Part shown: positions 10,419-19,121 of the stretch, in pieces
Layout: every line of letters starts with the position of its first letter
Numbering within the stretch: position 1 is the stretch's first letter
Source of the DNA: Oceanirhabdus sp. W0125-5
GTDB taxonomy: Bacteria > Bacillota > Clostridia > Clostridiales > Clostridiaceae
Direction of reading: 5' to 3'
Assembly: GCF_027938815.1 (NCBI RefSeq)
Contig: NZ_CP115913.1
Span: 4,498,001 to 4,562,000 of the forward strand
Length of the DNA stretch: 64,000 nt
Position numbers and translations under genes: made by a program
The notes under the pieces: model-generated
Databases searched by the model: none
What the model saw: the letters and a program-made list of their open reading frames with translations, nothing else
What the model was told of the DNA's origin: nothing

Positions 10419-10642
10419 AGTTTTCCTCCCATGAAACTAATTTTTGAGTTTTAACTAAAATTATTAATATACAATTTTCTAAAGCATGTTTTAAAAATAA
10501 TTTTTGTAAAAAACCCTACATATGAGAAATGTATGCTCAAAGAATAAATTAAATACCATATATAACCTTCTAAATATTGAAGTTTATAGCATTTTATTAT
10601 AAAATTAAATAACAGAATAGTTCGGTGCTCTATTTAATATTA

Positions 10643-10670
10643 GAAAGCACAGATTTAATTCTGTGCTTTC
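10643..10670 (-). terminator. Hairpin downstream of the small membrane protein gene
   Basis: A perfect 10-bp stem GAAAGCACAG with CTGTGCTTTC has an 8-nt loop. The minus-strand tail is AT-rich but not a clean T run, so termination is likely but not certain. The remaining gap to tspO (10419-10642) holds nothing I can identify. Confidence 0.5.
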
Positions 10671-10688
10671 AGTGTTAAAATGTAAATT

Positions 10689-10799
10689 TTAGTAATAACC
10701 GTAATATCTATTATATGGTCTTCTGTAGCATCCACCAAAGAATAACAGGATGAGAACCAAAATAATTAGATACGAAAAACAATAGCATCCAAAGAACAT
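10689..10799 (-). CDS. Small 36-residue membrane protein
   Basis: A short frame starts at ATG behind AAAGGAG (7-8 nt spacing) and encodes 36 residues. A short Cys-containing start (MFFGCYCF) is followed by one hydrophobic helix of about 14 residues (LIILVLILLFF) and a positively charged, tyrosine-rich tail (RRPYNRYYGYY). The strong ribosome site, codon use and following hairpin support a real gene. Similar one-helix proteins with Tyr/Gly/Arg tails occur in clostridia, but I cannot name a function. It is transcribed away from the MarR gene. Confidence 0.65.
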   Translation of the reverse strand: MFFGCYCFSYLIILVLILLFFGGCYRRPYNRYYGYY

Positions 10800-11049
10800 A
10801 ATATCGCTCCTTTATTTTATCGCTGATAATCATTTTATATCATTCGTTAACTTTAAGAACATAATAAAAGCTTTAAACAGCTTCTATTCTATATTATTAT
10901 ATTCACAAGTTAATTAAATGTTATTAAGTAGGGAAAATATATTAATAAGTTCTTTAATGCTTAAAGTTATCTTTTAAATTTTCTATTTGAAAGAAATAGT
11001 TTTAATAAATAATTCGTTTTTAAAACCACCCTGAAAGGAGAAAAAGACA

Positions 11050-11490
11050 ATGAACTGCAATAATGATGAATGTATAGAACATATTGAACTACTTTTAAGA
11101 AAAATATGTTTTGAAATAAAGAAAAAAGGGCGTGAGATATTAAATAATTATGATATCACACCACCTCAATTCGATGCTCTTCAAAAGGTAATCTGGTGCA
11201 AGAGTCTAACAATTGGAGAACTTAGTTCAAAATTATATTTAGCTCCAAGTACTATTACAGATCTTGTAGATAGAATGGAAAAAACAGGATTAGTAGAAAG
11301 AGTTAAGGATCAAAAAGATAGAAGAGTTGTTAAGGTTCAACCTTTAGAAAAAGGTAATTCTTTAATTGAAGAAGTTTTAAAACAAAGAAGAGAATATATT
11401 GCATCTTTATTAAGTGATCTTGAAGAAAGTGAAAAGAAAGATTTTGTTAAGTATTTAGAAGTTTTATCAGCTTCATCTCATTTTGATTAA
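11050..11490 (+). CDS. MarR family transcriptional regulator
   Basis: This 146-residue winged-helix DNA-binding protein has the recognition region SSKLYLAPSTITDLVDRMEKTGLVER at about residues 63-88, where the helix-turn-helix reads into the wing KDQKDRRVVKV. Flanking helices form the usual dimer part. MNCNNDEC at the N-terminus and CKS and CFE contribute several cysteines, which could make it redox- or metal-sensitive, but this is inference. AAAGGAG precedes the ATG. An intrinsic terminator follows, so the next gene may have its own promoter. The 250 bp upstream shows no clear operator. Confidence 0.9.
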   Translation: MNCNNDECIEHIELLLRKICFEIKKKGREILNNYDITPPQFDALQKVIWCKSLTIGELSSKLYLAPSTITDLVDRMEKTGLVERVKDQKDRRVVKVQPLEKGNSLIEEVLKQRREYIASLLSDLEESEKKDFVKYLEVLSASSHFD

Positions 11491-11510
11491 AGTTTAATTA
11501 CATACACTAA

Positions 11511-11534
11511 AAAAACCCTTAATTAAGGGTTTTT
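11511..11534 (+). terminator. Intrinsic terminator after marR-like gene
   Basis: AAAAACCCTT and AAGGGTTTTT pair around AATT and run into T-rich sequence. It lies between the MarR gene and the LigB/AMMECR1 gene. Confidence 0.8.
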
Positions 11535-11559
11535 ATTCTTTTGAAAGGTAAGTGATATT

Positions 11560-12957
11560 ATGGGTAAAATTCTTGGACATTACATTCTCCCTCATCCCCC
11601 AATAATAATCCCAGAAGTGGGAATGGGTAACCAACACGTTGCATTTCGTACAACATCATCAATGAAAATGATTGCAAATGAAATCTCTATTCATAAACCA
11701 GACAATATTGTTGTTATTTCTCCACATGGCCCTAGCTTTACAGATGGTATTTCAATAATGGATTCATACTTTATTGAAGGTAATTTTAAAGAATTCGGTT
11801 CTGATTTATCTATGGAAAAAGAAATAAACAAGAAATTAGTTGAAGAGCTTAAAAACAGAACATCTGAATCAAATATCCCTTTGATAACCTTGGACCACAG
11901 CAATGCAGAACTATACAATATTGAATATAAACTTGATCATGGTACAATGGTTCCTCTATATTTTATAGATAAATTCATAAATAATTACAAACTTACAACC
12001 ATAACTTATGGGGGCATATCAAAACTTCAACATTATAAATTCGGAATGCAGCTAAAAGAAGCCATATCAAATATTCCAGGAAATTTTATAATAATAAGCA
12101 GCGGTGATCTATCACACAAACTTATAGAAGATAGTCCTTATGGTTATGACTCTGCTGGAGAATTATTCGATAGAACTTTAATTAATCACTTAGTAAATGG
12201 AAATTGGGAAGATATTATTCTTATGGATGATGATCTTGTTACAAATGCATGTCAATGTGCATTAAAATCTATAATAATTCTCTTAGGGACCTTAGATGAA
12301 TTTGATTTTAAATCTGATATGATCTCTTATGAACACCCTTTTGGAGTTGGTTACTGTATTTCTAGAATAAATATAATAAATAATTGCGAAAGTAAGTATA
12401 CTAAACTTGAAAGAACCTTTGAAAGGAGATTCTTATCCATGATAAAGAAAGAAAGTTTTCAAGTTAATTTAGCAAGAGAAGCAATAACAAACTTCATCAA
12501 ATACGAAAATTATATAGATATCCCTTCAAATACACCAAAAGAACTACTTTGGAATAAAAAAGGAGTATTTGTATCATTAAAAATCGACGGTGATTTAAGA
12601 GGGTGTATAGGCACAATAACACCAACATGCGATACCACATGTGAGGAGATTATACGTAACGCAATAGAAGCCTGTTCACATGACCCAAGATTTACACCAG
12701 TATATGAAGAGGAATTACAACTCCTATCAATAACTGTTGATATACTAGAATCCCCAGAACATTGTTCAAAAGCTGATCTTGATCCTAAAAAATATGGGAT
12801 TATAGTATCAACAGAAACAAAAAAAGCTGTATTACTCCCAAATTTACCAGGAATCAATACAGTTGAAGAACAACTTACAACAGTTCTTAAGAAAGCCGGG
12901 ATTAATCCTGACGAAAAATACCTTATGGAGCGCTTTGAGGTGAAACGCTACCATTAG
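11560..12957 (+). CDS. LigB-like / AMMECR1 two-domain protein (AmmeMemoRadiSam protein A type)
   Basis: This 465-residue protein has two parts. Residues 1 to about 275 resemble the class III extradiol dioxygenase (LigB/Memo) fold, with a LPHPPIIIPEVG start, VVISPHGPSF and DHGTMVPL. Residues about 300 to 465 are an AMMECR1 domain, with the signature LRGCIGTI near 347 and HDPRFTPV near 372. These domains belong to the predicted AmmeMemoRadiSam system, whose radical SAM partner is not in this window. A strong internal ribosome site lies at the domain boundary. The biochemical role is unknown. Confidence 0.85.
   Translation: MGKILGHYILPHPPIIIPEVGMGNQHVAFRTTSSMKMIANEISIHKPDNIVVISPHGPSFTDGISIMDSYFIEGNFKEFGSDLSMEKEINKKLVEELKNRTSESNIPLITLDHSNAELYNIEYKLDHGTMVPLYFIDKFINNYKLTTITYGGISKLQHYKFGMQLKEAISNIPGNFIIISSGDLSHKLIEDSPYGYDSAGELFDRTLINHLVNGNWEDIILMDDDLVTNACQCALKSIIILLGTLDEFDFKSDMISYEHPFGVGYCISRINIINNCESKYTKLERTFERRFLSMIKKESFQVNLAREAITNFIKYENYIDIPSNTPKELLWNKKGVFVSLKIDGDLRGCIGTITPTCDTTCEEIIRNAIEACSHDPRFTPVYEEELQLLSITVDILESPEHCSKADLDPKKYGIIVSTETKKAVLLPNLPGINTVEEQLTTVLKKAGINPDEKYLMERFEVKRYH
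12422..12441 (+). promoter_or_regulatory. Possible internal ribosome site at the LigB/AMMECR1 boundary
   Basis: AAAGGAG at 12422-12428 lies 10 nt before an in-frame ATG at 12439 (residue 294), exactly where the AMMECR1 part begins. It could allow a separate AMMECR1-only polypeptide of about 172 residues. The sequence also encodes Glu-Arg-Arg, so chance is possible. Confidence 0.3.
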
Positions 12958-12976
12958 AAATAGCCTTTGGCTATTT
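12958..12976 (+). terminator. Intrinsic terminator after the AMMECR1 gene
   Basis: AAATAGCC, loop TTT, GGCTATTT directly follows the stop codon and runs into TTAG. Repeat copy D begins immediately after it. Confidence 0.65.
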
Positions 12977-12977
12977 T

Positions 12978-13230
12978 AGTTGAAAGTTGAAGACTGAAAG
13001 TTGAAAACGATGGATATTTCTCTTCGAGAAATTATAATTGTATTGTTCTTAAACAAGATAATTTTGCTTGTTTCATTTACAAAATAAAACATTGCTTTTT
13101 AAATACAATATTTTATCTTAGATAAAATGAGTAAAAAACTCTTGTCCTAAAGAACAATAAGATATAGTTTCTGCCCTTAAGGGCAGAAACATCCTACGTT
13201 GTCAATTGTCCACTGTCCGTTGTCAACTTC
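12978..13230. repeat. Heptad-arm palindromic element, copy D (inverted)
   Basis: A full copy lies in the opposite orientation, between two convergent genes. The left arm is AGTTGAA/GACTGAA heptamers; the right arm is GTCAATTGTCCACTGTCCGTTGTCAAC-type heptamers. The inner hairpins are TTTCTCTTCGAGAAA, TTGTTCTTAAACAAG-like, the long KAAATACAATATTTTATC region ending GATAAAATGAGT, and TTTCTGCCCTTAAGGGCAGAAA. The order is reversed relative to copy B. Confidence 0.8.
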
Positions 13231-13248
13231 TTTTAAAGCATTACGCTT

Positions 13249-13989
13249 TTAAATCATTCCTCCGTCCACACGCAAAATCTGCCCTGTCATATATGAACTA
13301 TCCTCACTTGAAAGAAAAACTGCAATTTTTCCAATCTCGCTGCCTTCCCCAAATCTACCCATAGGAATCTCATCTTTTAGCTCTTGTTCTTCTTCCTGTG
13401 TCATCCACTTATTCATTTCAGTATTTATAACCCCAGGGGATATTCCATTAACTCTAACTCCACTTGGTGCCAGTTCTTTTGCAAATGCACGTGTAAATGC
13501 ATTGATTCCACCTTTGGTTGCAGAGTATGCTACTTCACAGGATGCTCCAACTTCACCCCATATGGAAGAGATATTTATGATAACACCTTTCATATTCCAC
13601 ATCATATGCTTCCCTATATGCTTACACATGTTGAAAACACTCTTAAGATTAGTGTTGCTTATTTTATCCCATGTTTCCTCTTCCATATCTATCAACATAC
13701 CTATCTCGCTTATGCCAGCATTATTAACAAGTATATCTATTTTACCAAATCTCTCGATAATCTCTTCAGTGAATTCTTTCACTTCGTTGAAGCTTGATAC
13801 ATCACATTTATACATATGCGCCTTATAACCCTTTGAATTAATTAACTCAACCACTTCACGAGCTTTATCATCTCTAGTTTTATAAACAATAATTATTTCT
13901 GCACCATTAGCAGCTAGTTCATATGCGATATCTGCACCAATCCCTCTACTGCCACCAGTTACTATAGCAATTTTGTTATTTAATCTCAT
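13249..13989 (-). CDS. Short-chain dehydrogenase/reductase, YmfI/FabG-like
   Basis: This 246-residue classical SDR has the nucleotide-binding motif TGGSRGIG at residues 11-18, NNAG near 88 and the catalytic S...YSATK (ISSIWG.., YSATKGG near 155). The segment SSIWGEVGASCEVAYSATKGGINAFTRAFAKEL closely resembles the clostridial/Bacillus YmfI group, reductases that finish the 5-aminopentanone modification of elongation factor P, as well as FabG. I favour the YmfI-like group from that stretch, but efp is not nearby to confirm it. A ribosome site AGGAAGGCGG precedes the ATG. Confidence 0.85.
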   Translation of the reverse strand: MRLNNKIAIVTGGSRGIGADIAYELAANGAEIIIVYKTRDDKAREVVELINSKGYKAHMYKCDVSSFNEVKEFTEEIIERFGKIDILVNNAGISEIGMLIDMEEETWDKISNTNLKSVFNMCKHIGKHMMWNMKGVIINISSIWGEVGASCEVAYSATKGGINAFTRAFAKELAPSGVRVNGISPGVINTEMNKWMTQEEEQELKDEIPMGRFGEGSEIGKIAVFLSSEDSSYMTGQILRVDGGMI

Positions 13990-14075
13990 AAAATCCGCCT
14001 TCCTATATATCTATATTTCTAATTATAATTGTCCATTTTAAAAAATCAACTGATCTCTTATTACTTCCTTTAGAT

Positions 14076-14167
14076 ATTCAAGTTAAACTATTAATTTATA
14101 CATGTCCAAAAATCGTAAAACCTTAGATATTTTGATACAAGTATAAATTAAGTTTAACTATGTGAAT
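14076..14167. repeat. Dispersed inverted-repeat element, copy 1
   Basis: ATTCAAGTTAAACTAT and AATTTATAC on the left are mirrored by GTATAAATTAAGTTTAACTATG on the right. The motif TTTTGATACAAGTATAAATTA is shared almost exactly with 49981-50060. It lies in the divergent promoter region between the SDR gene and yitT. It may be a small mobile element or an operator. Confidence 0.6.
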
Positions 14168-14221
14168 CCTATTGAATAAATGGTGATATTACGTAAACTA
14201 TATTAATTAGAGGTGATAAAT

Positions 14222-15079
14222 ATGAAATTTAAAAAACAGATAAATGATTACATAGTAATCTCCCTAGGTTCATTCCTCGTATCTGGCGGATTATATTTTT
14301 TCATTATGCCCCATAACATTGCTGCTGGTGGAGTAAACGGAATAGCATTGGTTATAAATAATTATATCCCCTTCCTAGATGTTGGTACTCTAATGTTAAT
14401 TATGAATGTATTCTTATTTATTCTAGGTTTCATAGTGATTGGCGCTGGATTTGGAGCAAAAACAATTTACAGCAGCTTAGCTCTTTCTGGAATAATTCTT
14501 CTATTTGAAAAGCTGTATCCTATATCAGAACCACTTACTGATGATATTATGCTTGAATTAATTATTGGAATTATTATTCAAGGCATAGGTATGGCCATTA
14601 TCTTTAATAAAAACGCTTCAACTGGTGGAACTGATATTATCGCAAAGATCATATATAAATTCACCCACCTTGAGATAGGGAAAGCTTTACTTATTACTGA
14701 TCTAATTGTCACTCTTTTAGCCGCTTTGGCCTTCGGATTTCAAAAAGGTCTTTACTCCCTTCTTGCAGTTGTAATGAATGGCTTGTTAATAGATAGAGCA
14801 ATAGAAAGCTTCAATGCACATAAAGAGGTAGTTATAATAAGCTCTCATAAGGAGAAAATCAAAGACTTTATTATAGAAGAACTTGAAAGAGGTGCTACAT
14901 ATTATTACGCAAAAGGTGCTTTTACAAGGAAAGAAGTTGAAGTTCTAAGTACCATAGTAACAAAAAGAGAGTTCATAAGATTAAAATCTTATATTAGAGA
15001 AATTGATCCAAACTCTTTTATAAAAGTTTACGATGTTTTTGAAACTCTAGGTGAAGGCTTTAAAAATATACATGAATAA
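14222..15079 (+). CDS. YitT family membrane protein
   Basis: This 285-residue protein has five to six membrane helices in the first two thirds, including FNKNASTGGTDIIAKI, a YitT hallmark. A C-terminal cytoplasmic DUF2179 domain from about residue 205 includes ERGATYYYAKGAF. Function is not established; these are putative transporters. The start is the ATG behind AGAGGTGAT; a GTG nine bases earlier is part of that ribosome site. It is a paralogue of the gene at 21701-22555. A terminator follows. Confidence 0.9.
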   Translation: MKFKKQINDYIVISLGSFLVSGGLYFFIMPHNIAAGGVNGIALVINNYIPFLDVGTLMLIMNVFLFILGFIVIGAGFGAKTIYSSLALSGIILLFEKLYPISEPLTDDIMLELIIGIIIQGIGMAIIFNKNASTGGTDIIAKIIYKFTHLEIGKALLITDLIVTLLAALAFGFQKGLYSLLAVVMNGLLIDRAIESFNAHKEVVIISSHKEKIKDFIIEELERGATYYYAKGAFTRKEVEVLSTIVTKREFIRLKSYIREIDPNSFIKVYDVFETLGEGFKNIHE

Positions 15080-15148
15080 GTATTGATAAACTACTTAGTA
15101 GATTTACTATACAAAAAAGAATGAATAAAGAACAAATATTATCAATAA

Positions 15149-15184
15149 AAAATAGACCTAAATTATAACTCTAGGTCTATTTTT
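15149..15184 (+). terminator. Intrinsic terminator between yitT and pepA
   Basis: AAATAGACCTA and TAGGTCTATTT pair around an AT-rich loop and run into TTT on the plus strand and into T on the minus strand. It can serve both convergent genes. Confidence 0.8.
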
Positions 15185-15233
15185 AGATAAAATATTGTAT
15201 TTCATTATATATAAAATTTTAAACAGATCAATT

Positions 15234-16670
15234 TTATTCTACATTCTCTTCTTCTTTAGCAAGATAGTATAAAGTTTTAACTGCTACACCAGTTCCACCT
15301 TTATGATCATAAGCTTTCTTTGGAGCATCAGTCCAACCGGTCCCTGCTATGTCCATGTGTAACCATGGTGTATCTCCAACAAATTCACCAATAAACAATC
15401 CAGCTGTTATTGATCCTGCATATTTTCCTCCAAGATTCTTAATATCTGCTATATCAGATTTAATAAGCTTCTTATAATCTTCATCCCCAGGAAGTCTCCA
15501 AACCTTTTCATCAGCTTTATCACTAGCTTTTTCTAAAGAAGTATAGAAATCATCATTATTTGATACTACAGCAGTTCTAGTAGTGCCTAATGCCACAAGT
15601 ACGGCACCTGTTAAGGTTGCAATATCAACAACTTTAGTAGCCTTCTCTTTATTTATTATATAATATACTGCATCAATCAATGTTAATCTACCTTCAGCAT
15701 CTGTGTTCAAAATTTCTATAGTTTTTCCACCCATAGAATTTATAATGTCTCCTGGCTTATATGCATTTCCTGAAATCATATTCTCACAAGCTGCAACAAC
15801 AGTAATAACATTTCTCTTAAGCTTCATATGGGCAATAGAACACATGGCTCCAATAACTGCTGCAGCTCCACCCATATCACTCTTCATACTAACCATTCCT
15901 GGAGTTGGTTTGATTGAGTATCCACCACTATCATATGTCAAACCTTTTCCTACAAGCCCAAGAATATCATCCTTGTTGTCTTCATCTCCCATATATCTCA
16001 TGATAATGAACCTAGGTGGATTATCTGATCCTCTAGCAACACTCATGTACGATTCCATACCTAATTCCTTAATTTCTTTCTCACCTAAGACTTCAACTTC
16101 AAATCCATGCTCTTCACCTAATTCCTTTACTCTATTCGCCAAAGATTCTGGATAAATAACATTTGCAGGCTCATTCACAAGATTCCTTGCTATGATAGTT
16201 GATTTAGCAAGTGAAATTCCCTCATTTGAAATCCACTCCTCTAAATCTTTATCAATCACAAGATTTATTTCTTGTATGATAAATTCTTCTTTATCTGAAG
16301 TCTTATATTTATCAAATTTATAATTCCCTAAGTATAACCCATCTATCATAGCTCTAACAATCTTGTTACACTTGCAGAATACATAATAATTTGCCTTTTC
16401 AATTTTATATTTAGCTAATTCTTTTACAATTTTAGCTGATATTTCTCTACCTTTCTCAGAAGTTATCTTTTCCTTCTCTCCTAATCCAATAAAAAACAAT
16501 TCTTCTTCATTATCTACATGATATATCTCTCCGAATTTGCCATTAAACCTTTTTTTCTCTTTTAAAACATTCACCTTTTCAGTATATATTTCACTGTCAG
16601 TATCACAATAAACCCCAATAATTTTTGGAATATTCTCTTCTTTAATGTTCTGTAAAACTTTAATATCCAT
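15234..16670 (-). CDS. pepA: Leucyl aminopeptidase, M17 family
   Basis: Cytoplasmic dinuclear zinc aminopeptidase, 478 residues. The C-terminal catalytic domain shows GKGLTYDSGGYSIKP near residue 240 (metal-binding Lys and Asp), MKSDMGGAAAV near 258 and the signature NTDAEGRLTL near 320. The N-terminal 150 residues form the variable domain. The start is placed at the ATG with AAAGGGGATG upstream; an in-frame ATG 39 nt earlier lacks a ribosome site. It sits alone between yitT and the PLD gene and probably takes part in peptide turnover. Confidence 0.95.
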   Translation of the reverse strand: MDIKVLQNIKEENIPKIIGVYCDTDSEIYTEKVNVLKEKKRFNGKFGEIYHVDNEEELFFIGLGEKEKITSEKGREISAKIVKELAKYKIEKANYYVFCKCNKIVRAMIDGLYLGNYKFDKYKTSDKEEFIIQEINLVIDKDLEEWISNEGISLAKSTIIARNLVNEPANVIYPESLANRVKELGEEHGFEVEVLGEKEIKELGMESYMSVARGSDNPPRFIIMRYMGDEDNKDDILGLVGKGLTYDSGGYSIKPTPGMVSMKSDMGGAAAVIGAMCSIAHMKLKRNVITVVAACENMISGNAYKPGDIINSMGGKTIEILNTDAEGRLTLIDAVYYIINKEKATKVVDIATLTGAVLVALGTTRTAVVSNNDDFYTSLEKASDKADEKVWRLPGDEDYKKLIKSDIADIKNLGGKYAGSITAGLFIGEFVGDTPWLHMDIAGTGWTDAPKKAYDHKGGTGVAVKTLYYLAKEEENVE

Positions 16671-16872
16671 TTCAACATCCCCTTTCAAAGATCTGCATAT
16701 TTTCCTCACTATATTTATTAAGAAAAAAATAAAATCTCTCCAAAGTATCGATATTTAATCAATACATAAATAAAATAGATTAAAATAATTATTAATTAAT
16801 AATTATTCTCTTTAATGTAATTATATATTTTTTCTCATGTGATGTCAACTTAATATTTAGAGTAACTAAATA

Positions 16873-18258
16873 TTAAAAACTACTTTCCCTAACTCTACTC
16901 ATAATTTCTGAAAAGAACTTTCTAGAAAGATTGCTGTCCCCATATATAATCATAATATTCTCATCATTATTTCTATAACCATTTACTGTCCAGTTCATAG
17001 ACCCGGTTATTACTATATTTTCTTTACCAAATGGATTAATCACAGCACTCTTAGAATGTAATTTTCCCTTTAACCTATCTTCAAAAATTGGTATAAATTC
17101 ATTCACATCTCCAACTCTTCTTATTGCACTCCAGTTCTGATTCCACATTCCCTCATCAATTACCATAAAGATATTACCCTTATTCTCTTTATTTTTTCTT
17201 TTGAGAATTTCCATTATCTCTTTTTCAGAAATACAGAATAAAGAAAAAAACATATCTTCATTCTGATTATTATTCAATACTTTTTTAATTTCATCCATAA
17301 CAGTATTATTAGGAGAAAAATATATATCTACTCTTATATCCCCAATAAGAATACTCTTAACCCCCCTTAATGTTTTCCTCTTCCCAAAATTTGCGTACTT
17401 TTTATTTGGTTCTCTTCCTTCTGATCCCCACATTTCATTGAATTGCTCCAGATAAAATTTTGAAACCTCACTATTTCTTATCTTAATACAATGCTGTTGA
17501 TTACCATCTAACTTTTTATCAATAGCATCATCATACGTTCCATACAATCCAGTAACAGTAAAGTTCCAACTTCCTGTCCATAATATCTCCTTATCTACAA
17601 TTACAAATTTATTATGCATTTGATTCCCTGGAGATGAATATACACCTTCACTGATTTCTTCCCCATAGCAAAGAACATATCCTTCTACATTCTTCTTTCC
17701 AATTGTCAATTTTTTATATCTTTCATTTTCATTTATATTCTTCTTAAGCCCAAAGAAGTCTCTAATTTTACTCTCTTGAACCATAAAAATTGGAGAATCC
17801 GAAAATACCATTATGTCATCATCATTTCCAATTACTCCATCTTTTCCTCTTATCATTTTCTCTAGATATATTCTCATTAGAGTATATCTTTTTTCTCTGT
17901 ATTCATCCTTTCCTTCTTTACCATCAACAATAACCCTTACCCTCACACCCTGACTTGCCTTTTCAATAAGCCCTTCCACAATATCCGGAAGATTTATTTC
18001 ATAGATACAAACATCTATTGATTCTTTAGCCTCATTTATCATCTCAAGAAGCTCACTCTCAAGATTAATATTCCCCCAACTCCTATTACCATATTTTCTA
18101 CTTATGGATTTATTAAAAAAACCTTCAATAACTTCATCTCCATTTACATTCTCATAACTATCTCCATACGATAAAAACATTATTACTAGAATAATTATTC
18201 CTATGGATAATATTTTTTTGTATGTTGCTTTATGTATATTTTTTAATTTGTTTTTCAT
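16873..18258 (-). CDS. Phospholipase D-like membrane-anchored protein
   Basis: This 461-residue protein has an N-terminal membrane helix (residues about 13-30) and two PLD-type halves. The first catalytic motif is MHNKFVIVDKEILWTGSWN near 215 and the second is LHSKSAVINPFGKENIVITG near 410, each with the H-x-K-x4 arrangement followed by a GS/N stretch. The layout fits phosphodiesterases or nucleases of the PLD superfamily acting outside the membrane. The substrate cannot be read from the sequence. The middle part (about 250-350) is more divergent than the two halves. It is monocistronic. Confidence 0.85.
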   Translation of the reverse strand: MKNKLKNIHKATYKKILSIGIIILVIMFLSYGDSYENVNGDEVIEGFFNKSISRKYGNRSWGNINLESELLEMINEAKESIDVCIYEINLPDIVEGLIEKASQGVRVRVIVDGKEGKDEYREKRYTLMRIYLEKMIRGKDGVIGNDDDIMVFSDSPIFMVQESKIRDFFGLKKNINENERYKKLTIGKKNVEGYVLCYGEEISEGVYSSPGNQMHNKFVIVDKEILWTGSWNFTVTGLYGTYDDAIDKKLDGNQQHCIKIRNSEVSKFYLEQFNEMWGSEGREPNKKYANFGKRKTLRGVKSILIGDIRVDIYFSPNNTVMDEIKKVLNNNQNEDMFFSLFCISEKEIMEILKRKNKENKGNIFMVIDEGMWNQNWSAIRRVGDVNEFIPIFEDRLKGKLHSKSAVINPFGKENIVITGSMNWTVNGYRNNDENIMIIYGDSNLSRKFFSEIMSRVRESSF

Positions 18259-18337
18259 AAATTTATTCCTTATATTTTTTTATTTCTATTGCTAAAATTA
18301 TATCCAGAACCACCTCACATATACTTTTATTCATTAA

Positions 18338-18598
<261 letters not shown>

Positions 18599-18606
18599 TG
18601 CTTTAG

Positions 18607-18636
18607 AATCAGGAACTTCTTATAGTTCCTGATTTT
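18607..18636 (+). terminator. Intrinsic terminator after ferredoxin 1
   Basis: AATCAGGAAC and GTTCCTGATT form a 10-bp stem with an 8-nt loop, followed by TTG and T-rich DNA. Confidence 0.85.
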
Positions 18637-18747
18637 GTTCATTTTCCCTCTTTATTTATGTATTTTTTTGTGATATCATATACTTGGTCAAAGAAATGAA
18701 TATTTTCGTTTCTTTTTAATTATTTGATTTCTTAGGAGGGTATTACT

Positions 18748-18918
18748 ATGGCTTACAAAATATTAGATACTTGCGTAAACTGTGGAGCATGTGAAGCTGA
18801 ATGTCCAGTTTCATGTATTTCTGCTGGTGATGGAATCTACGTTATAGACGAGGCTGCTTGCATCGACTGTGGTGCTTGTGCTTCTGTTTGTCCTGTAGAA
18901 GCTCCTCAAGCTCAGTAA
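18748..18918 (+). CDS. 2[4Fe-4S] ferredoxin, second copy
   Basis: This 56-residue ferredoxin matches the upstream copy through both cluster motifs: [12 protein letters not shown] at 9-20 and [12 protein letters not shown] at 38-49. It differs mainly at acidic and small surface positions (the tail is EAPQAQ rather than GAPNPA). TAGGAGGG precedes the ATG. The codon choices of the two copies differ at many silent sites, so the duplication is not recent. A separate terminator follows. Confidence 0.95.
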   Translation: MAYKILDTCVNCGACEAECPVSCISAGDGIYVIDEAACIDCGACASVCPVEAPQAQ

Positions 18919-18931
18919 TTGTAGCTTGCTT

Positions 18932-18963
18932 AAAAGATGTACAAGCCTTTGTACATCTTTTTT
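18932..18963 (+). terminator. Intrinsic terminator after ferredoxin 2
   Basis: AAAAGATGTAC and GTACATCTTTT form an 11-bp stem with an 8-nt loop, followed by TTTTT. Confidence 0.9.
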
Positions 18964-19121
18964 GTTGTTCTTTTTTAACTGTATAAATATTTTGGAGTTT
19001 GCCTTTTTGACTGTGAAATGCTTTTTTAATTTTTTGATATGTACATTTTTTTATTTTCTCTTATATTTCTGATAAATTATGAGTTTTATCTTCACCTTAG
19101 TATTATAAGTAATTTATACTT

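Noticed and set aside
10860..10885. AAGCT..AGCTT palindrome upstream of marR as an operator
   Set aside because: It is short and about 170 bp from the start, with no promoter elements around it; too weak to call.
13384..13828. Cys-rich plus-strand frames opposite the SDR gene
   Set aside because: The SDR frame is conserved and has a ribosome site; the opposite frames have neither.
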